A stretch of DNA of 64,000 nucleotides from positions 248,001 to 312,000 of the forward strand of contig CAVQPS010000006.1 of assembly GCA_963714795.1 (NCBI GenBank), read 5' to 3'. This DNA is from DATIXJ01 sp963714795. Lineage in GTDB: Bacteria; Bacteroidota; Ignavibacteria; UBA10030; SZUA-254. This document shows, piece after piece, positions 7,780 to 17,090 of this stretch; within the stretch, counting starts at the first letter, position 1; every line of letters begins with the position of its first letter. The notes beneath the pieces are model-generated. The model was not told the origin of the DNA. It did no database searches and saw only the letters and a list, made by a program, of their open reading frames with translations. The translations under genes and the position numbers were made by a program.

Positions 7780-8868
7780 TTACGAATGCGGAGCTGAAAT
7801 CGCAAGCTCCGCAGACCGTTTCCGTTCTGCAATACTTAAAAACCCGACCGCGATGAAAATAAATACCAGCGAAAGCCAATCCTGAATTTTTGGAAACTGA
7901 CCGCCAAGGATAAACCAGGAAAATAATGTTGCGGTTGTTCCTGCCACAAGTGATGTTAAGCGATTGACCAGTCCGGCGAATGTTGCCGTTCTTCCTTTGA
8001 ACATGAAAATAAAGACCGAAAAGAACGCGACCATGCCGTATGCCATACCCGCGACGATTGCCCATGACCATGATGGGTTTGGCATTATGAATGCGTTATG
8101 GAAGTGAGCGATCGAGAGATCGGTTGATTGAAACCAATCGGGAGATTTGAATAAAACATATCCGACCCCGACCATGACCGTCGTTGCGGTAATTTGTTCG
8201 ACGGCAAAAAAACCTTTGTTGTCGAGTTTGGAACCTTTCGGCTGGGTATTTTTGTAGTAATTCATAATGTAAATGCGAATGGCATACGCGATGATGTAGC
8301 TTGTGAGGATTGTCATCGCCGCGGTGGAGTGCACGAACTCGAAATCTTTTTCTCCGACCCAGAAGACATTCAAAGCCGCTCCGCACAGTGCGAAAATAAC
8401 GGCGATGTTTTCTTCCCGGTAAACGGTTTTTTTCAGGATCCCTTTCTGAATCTGAATGGCATCGACAGCCCGGCTGATGATGATCACGCTTGCCCGCATG
8501 ATGACCATGGCGACCATTACGGAAATCGGTAGCAAATACATGAGTGTTGTCGTTGGGATAACGACTGCCGTACAAATGCCGGAAGGAATGATATAGAGAA
8601 TTTCTTTTGGAAACGTCATGCTTCCAATTGTCAATCGGTTAACGGATTGGAGGCGATACCAACGCAATGAAAGAGCAACGGCCAGACACACAAAATTCCC
8701 GCCCAGTGTGCTGAAGACGAGAAATTCAATTTCGTTCATTCCGGGAAAGCCGAGAGCGAAACTTCCCGTAAAATATTTTACCGTAACACCAGTAATGACG
8801 TAAAAAATAAAATAACCGGAACAAAGCTCGATGAGTCTGCCGGTACTACCTTCTGTCGTCTTCCACAT
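7780..8868 (-). CDS. DMT-like multi-spanning membrane protein
   Basis: A 362-residue integral membrane protein with about ten hydrophobic helices spread along its length, the pattern of drug/metabolite transporter (EamA-like) proteins. The tandem halves are not obvious, and a loop of about 30 residues (YKNTQPKGSKLDNKG) separates helices 6 and 7. The ATG at 8868 is the only sensible start. It converges with the P-loop gene, with only 22 bases between the stops. The transported molecule is unknown. A distant or uncharacterised DMT branch is the best call. Confidence 0.6.
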   Translation of the reverse strand: MWKTTEGSTGRLIELCSGYFIFYVITGVTVKYFTGSFALGFPGMNEIEFLVFSTLGGNFVCLAVALSLRWYRLQSVNRLTIGSMTFPKEILYIIPSGICTAVVIPTTTLMYLLPISVMVAMVIMRASVIIISRAVDAIQIQKGILKKTVYREENIAVIFALCGAALNVFWVGEKDFEFVHSTAAMTILTSYIIAYAIRIYIMNYYKNTQPKGSKLDNKGFFAVEQITATTVMVGVGYVLFKSPDWFQSTDLSIAHFHNAFIMPNPSWSWAIVAGMAYGMVAFFSVFIFMFKGRTATFAGLVNRLTSLVAGTTATLFSWFILGGQFPKIQDWLSLVFIFIAVGFLSIAERKRSAELAISAPHS

Positions 8869-8971
8869 AACTGCCCATGTCCTGAGTACGAATACTTTTG
8901 ATCATTTGGGTCGACCAAATGAGAGATTAAAATAACCGTTCCTTTTGCCAAAAGCAAGAAAGGCGTGTTCT

Positions 8972-9305
8972 CAGTAGTGGGTCAGTTTGAAATATGCCAA
9001 GCAAAAAGTAGTCTTTGCGAGGCACATAGTGCCGAAGCAATCTCGACGCAGTTCGAATTGAGGCACTACCGTGTTCTCGGTAGTGGGTCACCAACAAAAC
9101 CCAGTCCTTCCGAAACGTCACAAAGTAATCCCTTTGGGAATTTTATTCGGAATCCGACGGCATTATCGTCGTCCCGACATATTTTTAGTCGGGATCGACA
9201 TTCTGTGAGCTTAGCATAGATGCTGAATAATCCCGCTCAATGAGCGGGACAGCAAGACGGGAGATTTCGGGGTAGAATGCCTCAGGGAACCGAACCACTA
9301 CCCCG
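8972..9305. repeat. MITE-like interspersed repeat, full copy
   Basis: A noncoding block of about 330 bases. Its ends form imperfect terminal inverted repeats: GTAGTGGGTCAGTTT at the left, and the complement of AACCGAACCACTAC at the right. Inside are two near-identical direct repeats of GTGTTCTCRGTAGTGGGTCA (8965-8984 and 9071-9090, 19 of 20 bases). Several hairpins are present (GGCAC-ATA-GTGCC, CACTACCG/CGGTAGTG, TCCCGCTCA/TGAGCGGGA). The phrase GCGAGGCACATAGTGCCGAA with AGCAATCTCGACG resembles interspersed repeats common in Bacteroidota genomes. A partial inverted copy lies near 15.9 kb. There is no transposase. Confidence 0.6.
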
Positions 9306-9378
9306 AAAGGGACACTTTCTTTCCAAAGTGATCGAAGTGGTTATGTATTCTAGCGGCTGCTATAAACAATTTTTTATT

Positions 9379-10818
9379 TTAATAATCTACATCGAGATAT
9401 TTTTTCCGCCACCATTTAAGATACAATCCCGGATCATCAAAGTTCTTGCCGCTTGATTCGATAAGGTGTGCTTTGGCTTTCGATTGTTCCAATGAATCTC
9501 CGATCCAAAAAATGCCGATGGAATTGAGATCGATAACCTGAGGAAACATTTGATCAAACATTTTATCGCCAATCTTCCGGAAATCGACTGTAGATTTTTA
9601 TTTTTATCTGTGAAGCCAATATCTTCAAGATCTTGAAGATCCTTCATATTTTGTGGGAAAAGCTGGTTTGCTAATCTCTTCCGAAATTCCGCTGAGCCGG
9701 ATTGCTCAAAATCAAAGAGTCCGATGAGAATTGTACCATGATTTCCAATTGTCGATTGAAGTGCAGTTGGTATCGGACAAGAAATCGAAGAGTTTGCCCT
9801 GCCTGGCGATAGAACCTCATTGCAAATACTCCTTGCAAGTGAGGATCCAAAAATTCCATCCGTTTGATCGACGATGTCAGAATTCTTTTACTGAAGATAT
9901 GTGACAGCGGATGTGACGGTGTTTGTAATTCAGTACGGACAATAAAGGCATCGAAATTGGAGGGATTCAATCATCGTTATTCTGATACGAATTTTTCCAC
10001 GGAACATCTTCAGCATGAATCAAAACATCAGTGCTGCCGAATTTGTATTGATCAATTGGTGAACGTCCACCTTCCACTTGGTTGATCGCGAAAACCTGAT
10101 TGTCGCCATATTCTCTCTTCAGATAATACGCCATGAAAGCTCCTTGACTTTCTTCGGATGCCAATCCTTCAGTAAACGGTTTTGTAACAATATTTTTTAT
10201 GAGATGAGCGTTCCCGTAAAAAATCAGTCCTTTTTGCTCCGGATGTGATTTAAGATAGCTGATAATGTTCAATGACGATATGCTGTCGCGCCGATTCACA
10301 AAATATAATGACATCGCTCTGTCGGATGAATCCAGAATTCTTGAATCGAAGACATTCATCTCCTCCGGACATTGAACATCGAATGTGATCTGTTTGGAAG
10401 TGGATAACCCACGGTTCATACTATCAATCTGAAGTGTAATTCTTCGCAGGTCGGAATAAAATTCTAAACGTTCTAATGATGTACTTGGCAAAATAAAATC
10501 AAGCCAAGGATTCAGGTCGCCGGTCTTCAGATAAGGCCGCAGGAGGTTCGCCTCCTGGTCACCATCTTCAAGGAATAGCGTCAGATGATTTTGATTGCTT
10601 TCACCTTTTTCGATCATCGTCAGCCAAGTTGAAAGTGTTGCAGTCAGCGTATGAAAAGGGAGCGGAAACTCGTGAGCAAAATCTGCGAGCATGATAATGC
10701 GGTGTTGCGACAACTCCCGGACGATCTGTTCTTCGGGATTGGCAATATACGATTTGTGTTGACTGCATGATGAGAAAGAAAGAAGTGCAAGACAGAAAAT
10801 TATCGTTGTAAATTTCAT
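9379..10818 (-). pseudogene. Lipoprotein gene, decayed by several frameshifts in its 3' half
   Basis: The 5' part (10818 down to 9967) is an intact frame beginning MKFTTIIFCLALLSFSSCSQ, a lipoprotein signal with Cys18, preceded by a GAGGGAG ribosome site. The frame is open further upstream, but this start is clearly better. After the stop at 9967 coding-like sequence continues in other frames: FDAFIVRTELQTPSHPLSH, then PTALQSTIGNHGTILIGLF, then VDFRKIGDKMFDQMFPQ, ending at 9379. At least three shifts are needed, so this is probably a true pseudogene of about 480 residues. Motifs IIMLADFAHE and IFYGNAHL loosely recall ChaN/Tiki or erythromycin-esterase-like folds; that is a weak guess. Confidence 0.55.
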
Positions 10819-11140
10819 GGTTTTATCTCCCTCTTTAGACTTTTGCGGGTCAATATTGTTGGTTCGTGCCGTTGTTTTTGGAAAAAATAACGTTCGAAAG
10901 AACGGAGATATCTGATGTGTATTTGGAGTGTACGAGCTCGAATATCTTTCGGTATTCTTAGAAGTGAACGTACAAAAAATGAGAATGAGAATCAACTCAA
11001 TATCACTTCACCGGTATTCTTACGGAATTGGCACAAATTGAACTACCAGGTATGGTTTCAGGTTTTACGCGAGGGCTGCTGCCGAAATCCGGAATGTCCT
11101 TGAATGTCTATCGCCGTAAATCGGTATATCGTGTCATGGT
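10819..11140. other. Intergenic stretch without a recognisable gene
   Basis: These 322 bases lie upstream of the decayed lipoprotein gene and downstream of the TPR glycosyltransferase gene. Apart from the lipoprotein ribosome site and a small hairpin (CGTTC-GAAA-GAACG near 10892) I see no gene or clear promoter. Confidence 0.5.
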
Positions 11141-13015
11141 TCATTGAGAAAACCGTTGACGAAGGGTTGTTGCTTTTTCTTTTTGATTTGTTTTGATATA
11201 GAGCTGATACAGAAGTTGAACAATGTCAGCCGGAGGAATTCCAAATAACATTCCCTTTTCGATCCGTGCAATCGCGTTTTGGTAATTTCCTTGGGAAGTG
11301 TAGAGAATGCCAAGATCGAAATAGGCAGCATGATACTCCGGGTTTAACTCAATTGCTTCCTGATAATGGTGTTCAGCTTCTTTTTCATTGTGCAGGCGGA
11401 CATACGTTCTTCCCGCGAGGTCGTGAAGGACAGAAGAATTCGGTATTACGTCGAGTCCCTCCTGATATATAAAAAGGGCGCTATCGAGCTGGTTTGCCCG
11501 CATATAGAATTCTGCGGCTTCGACATATAGTTCGGTATTTCCCGGATTTCGCTCAATCATCGCGCTCGTTAAGCGGGCAGCTTCAGAATAATTTCCGGTT
11601 GTATAGTAGGTCTGCCGAAGTTTTAAATATCCCGCCGGATCGTCCGGCCGTAATCGGATATAGGTCTTCATCAGATCGACAGTTCGGTTGTACTGCTGAT
11701 GCTCGAAATAATATCCGGCAAGATTGAAATACGAGCGGCTGTACGACGGCGCTTTTTCGATAGCGTCCTGCCAAAGAGTTTCACTGTTTTGCCATACCGA
11801 AAGGCGGTTCCATGTGATGATACCACACGTGATGACGAGTATTTCCAGAACTGCGGTGACAACCTGCGGGTTACTTACGCGTCGAAGCAAGAGCATTATC
11901 AGCCGCGAAAGGAAAATCGCGAAACCGACCGTTGGAAGGTAGAGCCGGTGTTCAAGGATCGGCACGGCGACAGGAATAATATTGAGGAGCAGAAGAAAAC
12001 CGACCAACATCCAGAGCAAACCAAACAACGCGACGCGGTCGTATCGCCAGCACAACCAGACAGCTCCGGCGACAGCCAAGAGAACGGCGTAACAAAATAT
12101 CTGATGTGAGGGCTGAAGCCAAAATGATTCGCCAGTCGGATGTGCAATGCTTAGGTGAAAAGGAGCGATGAGAAGAGCAAGGTGCTCAGCAAAAAGTCCC
12201 GGGGCGTGTCCAAGCCGTTCCGCGAAGGTCGTCCCTCCGGCAAATTGTTCCGCGCTGATAAGACTTCCGATGACGCTTGAGCGGATAGCCATATATCCGA
12301 CAACAAGGAGAGCGATCAAAAAATAATCCGCTGTCTTTTTCAATGCATTTACTTTATTTCCTTCCGGGCCAGGAAAACATATGTCGTATAACGGGAAGAG
12401 AAGCGCATAAGACACTGCCGATTCTTTCGTGAAGAGTGCGAGAACAAACGCGGCGATAGATCCAGCAAATAACAACTGCCGGTGGGGATTGTTGCGATAC
12501 GCGGCGAACAACAGGAGTGCCAGCGTCACAAAGAGCCCCAAGAGCAGGTCGTTGCGACCGGAAATCCACGCGACGGTTTCTGTCTGAACCGGATGGAGGG
12601 AGAACAGAAAGGCACTGACAAGCGCCGTTGCCGGGTCGCCGGTTGCTTTGAACGCGATCAACAGCACAATCGCAGCCGTAAGAAGATGCAAAAGGATATT
12701 CATGCAATGATATCCTGACGGGGCGATGTTCCAGATTTGATAATCACCGATGTAGCTCGCGAAGAGGAGGGGACGGTAGTACACTGGTTCTGTTCCATGA
12801 CCGTTAAAAAGAGGTGTCCCGAATCCGGAAATAATATTGGATGGATGTGAAAGAAAATCAGTGTTTTGAACGATCAGGTCGTAATCGTCATAGGAAACAA
12901 AATCGAATGAGATTGTTCGTGCGTAGATGGCGGCAATAACGATGAGGAACAGTGCAAACGGGATTCGGAGGGAAATGAACGCTGACCGATCGGGTGAAGA
13001 ATCTGGTGCTGTCAT
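11141..13015 (-). CDS. Membrane glycosyltransferase-like protein with C-terminal TPRs (TMTC-like)
   Basis: A 624-residue protein whose first 400 residues hold about ten membrane helices. The early lumenal/periplasmic motif FVSYDDYDLIVQN has the acidic DD pair of GT-C glycosyltransferases. WISGRNDLL and the later EHRLYLPTVGFAI are typical of bacterial TMTC/PMT-like proteins. The last 200 residues are tetratricopeptide repeats (YSRSYFNLAGYYFEHQQYN, HAAYFDLGILYTSQGNYQN). Proteins of this build transfer sugars from lipid carriers to secreted proteins. The donor and acceptor here are unknown. The T9SS protein gene next door is a possible substrate only by neighbourhood. Confidence 0.75.
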   Translation of the reverse strand: MTAPDSSPDRSAFISLRIPFALFLIVIAAIYARTISFDFVSYDDYDLIVQNTDFLSHPSNIISGFGTPLFNGHGTEPVYYRPLLFASYIGDYQIWNIAPSGYHCMNILLHLLTAAIVLLIAFKATGDPATALVSAFLFSLHPVQTETVAWISGRNDLLLGLFVTLALLLFAAYRNNPHRQLLFAGSIAAFVLALFTKESAVSYALLFPLYDICFPGPEGNKVNALKKTADYFLIALLVVGYMAIRSSVIGSLISAEQFAGGTTFAERLGHAPGLFAEHLALLIAPFHLSIAHPTGESFWLQPSHQIFCYAVLLAVAGAVWLCWRYDRVALFGLLWMLVGFLLLLNIIPVAVPILEHRLYLPTVGFAIFLSRLIMLLLRRVSNPQVVTAVLEILVITCGIITWNRLSVWQNSETLWQDAIEKAPSYSRSYFNLAGYYFEHQQYNRTVDLMKTYIRLRPDDPAGYLKLRQTYYTTGNYSEAARLTSAMIERNPGNTELYVEAAEFYMRANQLDSALFIYQEGLDVIPNSSVLHDLAGRTYVRLHNEKEAEHHYQEAIELNPEYHAAYFDLGILYTSQGNYQNAIARIEKGMLFGIPPADIVQLLYQLYIKTNQKEKATTLRQRFSQ

Positions 13016-13499
13016 GAGTTATCGTGCTAACGGTGTCGAGATGTCAACATCATACACCGCTTCAAAACTGTTTACCTGGCGGGTATTGAAAAAAAAATTG
13101 TGCCTCATTTCATCGAAAACCATTATTTGGAACAATTTTCCCATCGTCGTTTTGCTGAAGAAATCGCGGATATCACCAAACTAATATTTCCCTCTTATAA
13201 AAAGAGTAGTAAAAATGAATTTGAGAGAAGCGATTCTCTTCATAATCATTATTCACTTCAGTTTCAAACAGCCGAGTATGATAAATGATCCACGGGCATT
13301 CTTTTCGTGCAGAGAATATATGGAAACGGACCCATTTATGCAATTAACCTTCAACAGGTCGATCCATTTTTCTTTTGGAAATGCCAAGATTTGATTCTCT
13401 GATGGGGGATCGTGTCCTAAGGAAAGTTTTTTGGCCCTTCGGAACGACATACGATACTTGTCGATTAGTAACAATACTGGCTGACCGACCGATTATGAT
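13016..13499. other. Gene-free stretch with possible coding remnants
   Basis: Between two minus-strand genes I see no complete gene. A plus-strand frame around 13080-13200 reads IVPHFIENHYLEQFSHRRFA and looks protein-like without start or context. A minus frame at 13253-13474 gives 73 residues with no ribosome site. A hairpin AGAGAA-GCGA-TTCTCT lies at 13224-13239. These may be remnants of a lost gene. Confidence 0.4.
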
Positions 13500-15671
13500 T
13501 TATTTCTGCAACAGGAGCTTTTTTGTTTGAACAAACCTGCCGGTTTGCAGCCGGTAAAAATATACACCGCTTGCAAATTTGGAGCCATCGAATTTTGCTT
13601 CGTAAATTCCCGGCATGAATTCTTTGTTGACAAGAGTTGCGACTTCTCTTCCCAAAACGTCAAATACTTTCAACGTGACATGATCGGCGTTGGGAAGTTG
13701 AAACGTAATCGTTGTTGTCGGGTTGAAAGGATTCGGATAATTTTGCCCCAATTGTATTTCCATCGGGATTTCATTTGACGTGAGTCTGACCGATGTTACC
13801 TGAGAAACTGGTCGCTTCCAGACGCCAAGGAAAAAAGTGCCTGCAATAATATCCGAACCGCTGATGGTAAGTGAATTTATTGTCGGGAAAACCTGTGCGA
13901 AAGGTCCGTTCACCGGCAAACCGGAATTAAATGCAGTCCACGTCGCACCTTTATTGGTTGAGTGGTACATACCGGATGTGGCGCCGGCAACGATCGTGGT
14001 GTCATACGTAACGAGTGCATTAATGTTGATTCCCGCAATACCGTTTGTAACAGGATTCCAGCTTGTGCCGTCGTCTGTCGAAAGAAAAACCCCGCCAAAA
14101 TCTACTCCAGCAAAAAGATTTGTACCGCCCGCGCCATTGGGACTTGTTGCAAAGCAATTGGTTCGGTTGTTTGTCAGTCCGGAATTGACCGGATTCCAGC
14201 TTGAGCCTGTATCTGTAGAAAGATAAACACCGGCGTCGAGCGTTCCCGCAAAAAGATTTGTGCTGTCTGCTCCGCGTGGAGTTACAGCCAGAACGTTAAT
14301 GCTTGCATTTGGCGGAGAAAGGCTTGTTTTATTCCACGTCGATCCGTTATCGGTGGACAGATAGACACCGCTGGTACCGGTTCCGGATCCAACCGCGGCA
14401 AAAAGGTTTGTTCCGATCACAGCGAAGGAGGTAACGGCGCGATACGGCATACTCGGCAGATTAGTGCTCGACGCAGTCCAGCTATTACCGTTATCGGTGG
14501 AAATGTAAACGCCATTGTTTGATCCGGCAAAAGTATTTGATCCCATGGCTGCAAACGCATACACGGAAGTGATGAGACCTGTCAAGCCATTGTTTGCTGT
14601 TGTCCATGTCGTTCCGTTATCTGTCGACCGAAAAATATAAGAGCCAAAATTAGTTCCTGCGAAAAGATACGACCCGTTTGTGAAGACGGAAAGCACATTG
14701 GTATTGTTGATCCCCGTGTTGACAGCAGTCCAGGTGTTGCCGTTGTTCGTTGAAAGATATGAGCCGTTGCCGGAAGTGCCTGCAAAAATATTTGTACCGG
14801 TGACTCCCAATGAAATCACGGTACTTTGGTCTGTGGATGAAGGTAAGCCTGTGCCGACCGGGTTCCATGTTGAACCGCTATCGGAGGAATAAAATACTCC
14901 ATGTGCGTACGTTGCCGCGAAAAGGGTCGTACCATTATTTGTAAATGCTTGCACGGTATTATTGGTCAACGCAGTTTGTGTCCATGTTGTGCCGTTATTG
15001 GTTGAAAGAAAAGCCCCTTTGCTCAATGTTCCGGCAAAAAGTTTTGTTCCATAAACAATGAAAGAAGTAATCGATGTATCGGTTAACCCCGAATTGATCT
15101 GAGTCCAGTTCGTGCCGTTATTGGTGGAAAGAAAGATGCCATTGACGTATGTCCCGGCAAAGAGTTTTGCACCGCTGAAAGCAAGTGTAACTACGTCGCT
15201 GAACGGCGGCATCCCGGTATTCTCCGGTGTCCAGTTTGTTCCGTTGTTTGTTGTGCGATAAACGCCTCCTTGAGTTCCGGCAATAACATTTGACCCCTGT
15301 ACAACAATAGTATTTGCTCCCGGCGCACCTGCACCAAATATTGTCCAATTCGTTCCATTGTTTGTGGAATGATAAACACCGCCGATGGTTGCAGCAAAAA
15401 TATTTGTACCGTCTATAGTAATTCCTGAAACGTTATCAAGGGGAGATGGTAAGCCGGAATTGACTGCAGTCCACGATGTTCCGTTATTTGTGGAAAGAAA
15501 AACTCCGGCACCGTTCGTACCGGCGAAGATATTTGTTCCGTTGAAGCCGAAAGAAGTGACATCTCCTTCGTACGGTCCATTCGTTTGAACCCATTGAGCA
15601 TACGATTGGATGGTGAGAAGAAAGAACAATCCAGCCAGAAAACCCGCTGATCCGCGTATCGTTTTCATCAA
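13500..15671 (-). CDS. Secreted beta-propeller protein with T9SS sorting domain
   Basis: A 723-residue exported protein. It has a signal peptide (GSAGFLAGLFFLLTIQSYAQ), more than a dozen repeats of about 45 residues, and a C-terminal Type IX sorting domain (about residues 640-723). Each repeat combines GTNIFAGT and the Asp-box-like STNNGTSWT, the BNR/YCF48-type propeller pattern. The tail contains QNYPNPFNPTTTITFQLP, VFDVLGREVATLV and ASGVYFYRL, as expected for cargo passed through the outer membrane by T9SS. It probably folds into one or two propellers on the cell surface or outside. The ligand is unknown. No T9SS machinery gene lies in the window. Confidence 0.9.
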   Translation of the reverse strand: MMKTIRGSAGFLAGLFFLLTIQSYAQWVQTNGPYEGDVTSFGFNGTNIFAGTNGAGVFLSTNNGTSWTAVNSGLPSPLDNVSGITIDGTNIFAATIGGVYHSTNNGTNWTIFGAGAPGANTIVVQGSNVIAGTQGGVYRTTNNGTNWTPENTGMPPFSDVVTLAFSGAKLFAGTYVNGIFLSTNNGTNWTQINSGLTDTSITSFIVYGTKLFAGTLSKGAFLSTNNGTTWTQTALTNNTVQAFTNNGTTLFAATYAHGVFYSSDSGSTWNPVGTGLPSSTDQSTVISLGVTGTNIFAGTSGNGSYLSTNNGNTWTAVNTGINNTNVLSVFTNGSYLFAGTNFGSYIFRSTDNGTTWTTANNGLTGLITSVYAFAAMGSNTFAGSNNGVYISTDNGNSWTASSTNLPSMPYRAVTSFAVIGTNLFAAVGSGTGTSGVYLSTDNGSTWNKTSLSPPNASINVLAVTPRGADSTNLFAGTLDAGVYLSTDTGSSWNPVNSGLTNNRTNCFATSPNGAGGTNLFAGVDFGGVFLSTDDGTSWNPVTNGIAGININALVTYDTTIVAGATSGMYHSTNKGATWTAFNSGLPVNGPFAQVFPTINSLTISGSDIIAGTFFLGVWKRPVSQVTSVRLTSNEIPMEIQLGQNYPNPFNPTTTITFQLPNADHVTLKVFDVLGREVATLVNKEFMPGIYEAKFDGSKFASGVYFYRLQTGRFVQTKKLLLQK

Positions 15672-15887
15672 AAATTCCTTTTAATTATTTAAAGAACCTC
15701 AATCCCCGTAGTATTTGGGCGATAATTTATTCCAAAATGATCTTTTGGAAATTTGATTTTCTTCCGCTGGACGTTGATAAAACTAACGAAAATGGTAAAA
15801 GAGTTCCATTTTACATTCCACAATATCCTCCCGGTTTCTTTTGAGTATACATTTTTTTTTTGAACATATCAAGCGTCATCTTGCGGT

Positions 15888-16024
15888 TTGGGTAGTGGGT
15901 CAGTTTCCTGATGTCAACTATCCTGAAATCTCCCGTCTTGCTGAAATGCCTTTATTCAGCATCTATTCTGAGCTTGCTCCGTTCAGATTCCGAATAGAAT
16001 CATTTCGGAAAGACGGGGTTTTAT
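15888..16024 (-). repeat. Partial inverted copy of the MITE-like repeat
   Basis: Read on the minus strand, this block matches the repeat at about 9100-9305. Shared runs include TTCCGAAA, ATTCGGAATC, ATAGATGCTGAATAA, CAGCAAGACGGGAGATTTC and CCACTACCC. The copy near 9.2 kb has two additional hairpin inserts (GTCCCGAC...GTCGGGA and TCCCGCTCA/TGAGCGGGA) that this copy lacks. The rest of 15672-16126 (455 bases) is AT-rich and shows nothing else that I can support. Confidence 0.6.
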
Positions 16025-16126
16025 AAATTGGTCCGCTATTGCGGTTTGAAATTACTTGATTTTCGTCTGGGTAATTGGTATTTTACGCAATAGGATTGCA
16101 TTAATACAATTTTTTTGAGGAATATT

Positions 16127-16519
16127 ATGGCTGACGATAAAAGTGGAATAGCAAAAGGTTTGTTAATTGGTTTTCTCGCCGGAAGCGTTGTCGGTGCAAT
16201 AACTGCACTGTTGTACGCTCCCAAAAGCGGAAAAGAATTACGATCGGATATTAAGAAAAAAGCAAACGAGTTTGCTGAAGATGCCGGGGAATATGTTAAG
16301 GTCGCCCGGAATAAAGCGGTCGATATGGTGAATCAGGGAAAAGATCGTTCCGATAAATTGGTCTCGGATGTCAAAGAAAAAGCCGGACATATCCTCGGTG
16401 ATGCGGAAAAAGTACTGGACGGCATTCGTGATCGTGCCGGTACGGAACAGGGACGTGTGAAGGCGGCATTTCGGGCCGGTGTGGATGCGTATAAAAACGA
16501 AAAAGGTGTTTCATCCTAA
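16127..16519 (+). CDS. YtxH domain protein
   Basis: A 130-residue protein with one N-terminal glycine-rich membrane helix (GLLIGFLAGSVVGAITALLYAP) directly followed by the YtxH signature APKSGKELRSDIKKKA. The rest is a long charged amphipathic helix of late-embryogenesis-like repeats (VKVARNKAVDMVNQGKDRSD). ATG 16127 has the ribosome site TTGAGGA 5 bases upstream. A TTG at 16115 is in frame but overlaps that site. Such proteins are linked to envelope stress, with no known biochemical activity. It forms a pair with the DUF948 gene 28 bases downstream. Confidence 0.88.
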   Translation: MADDKSGIAKGLLIGFLAGSVVGAITALLYAPKSGKELRSDIKKKANEFAEDAGEYVKVARNKAVDMVNQGKDRSDKLVSDVKEKAGHILGDAEKVLDGIRDRAGTEQGRVKAAFRAGVDAYKNEKGVSS

Positions 16520-16547
16520 ACGAAAAATCACATTGATGGGAGTCTGA

Positions 16548-16934
16548 ATGGATTCGCTTCTTGTTGTCGTGGAAATCATTGCCCTCGCGTCCGTTGCCGC
16601 TCTGTGCATCTTTTTATTTTTCGTCATGGTGCGTGTCCGCAGTCTTTTGATCGTCATTGAAAAAGACCTGAAGGAGTTCAGCGCTAAGGCAATGCCGGTG
16701 ATTGAAAATCTTGAAGTCATCACGGACCGTGTGAAAACCATTTCGGAAAATATCGATGAACAAGTTGAAGTACTAAAAGGTGCCGTCAATTCGTTCAGAG
16801 ATATTGCCGAAAATATTGTCGATTTTGAACGACGGGTGCAGGACCGTATTGAAGAACCGGTGCTGGAAACCGTCAGTACCTTTGCTGCAATTTTTAAAGG
16901 AGTGCGTACCTTTGTAACTCGCCTGCGCGCGTAA
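16548..16934 (+). CDS. DUF948-type membrane protein
   Basis: A 128-residue protein with a single N-terminal membrane helix (VVVEIIALASVAALCIFLFFVMV), followed by a coiled-coil-like segment (ENLEVITDRVKTISENIDEQ). YtxH and DUF948 proteins are often neighbours in Bacteroidota and Firmicutes, so the pair probably works together at the membrane. The function is not known. Confidence 0.75.
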   Translation: MDSLLVVVEIIALASVAALCIFLFFVMVRVRSLLIVIEKDLKEFSAKAMPVIENLEVITDRVKTISENIDEQVEVLKGAVNSFRDIAENIVDFERRVQDRIEEPVLETVSTFAAIFKGVRTFVTRLRA

Positions 16935-16983
16935 CTTTTATTTCATCTTCAACCGCCACGCAGTTGAACTGTTAAATCATTTC

Positions 16984-17081
16984 GACACGAAGATTTTCCT
17001 TTCCAAATGAATCCTCGTGTCTCCGACCGGGGAAGAATCGATCCTGCAGGTAGTTGATTCCTCCTCACATACGAAGGAGAA
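16984..17081 (+). promoter_or_regulatory. Structured leader of the EF-G2-like gene
   Basis: A stem GACACGAAGATT (16984-16995) pairs with AATCCTCGTGTC (17010-17021) with one mismatch. Further on, CTCCT is followed after nine bases by AGGAG of the ribosome site, so the site could be hidden by base pairing. The first hairpin has no T-tract. A role in translational control is inference. Confidence 0.35.
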
Positions 17082-17090
17082 TCTCATATT

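Noticed and set aside
8927..9219. Short frames on both strands within the repeat block
   Set aside because: They lie inside a hairpin-rich repeat, show no homology-like pattern and have no ribosome site.
13253..13474. Minus-strand frame of 73 codons between the TPR and T9SS genes
   Set aside because: No ribosome site, no recognisable motif. Kept only as a possible remnant.
13500..15671. Tandem DNA repeats as a possible CRISPR or satellite array
   Set aside because: The repeats are in-frame, diverged and encode propeller repeats. There are no constant repeats with unique spacers.
16984..17021. Rho-independent terminator after the DUF948 gene
   Set aside because: The hairpin is good but no T-tract follows, so it was kept as a leader structure only.
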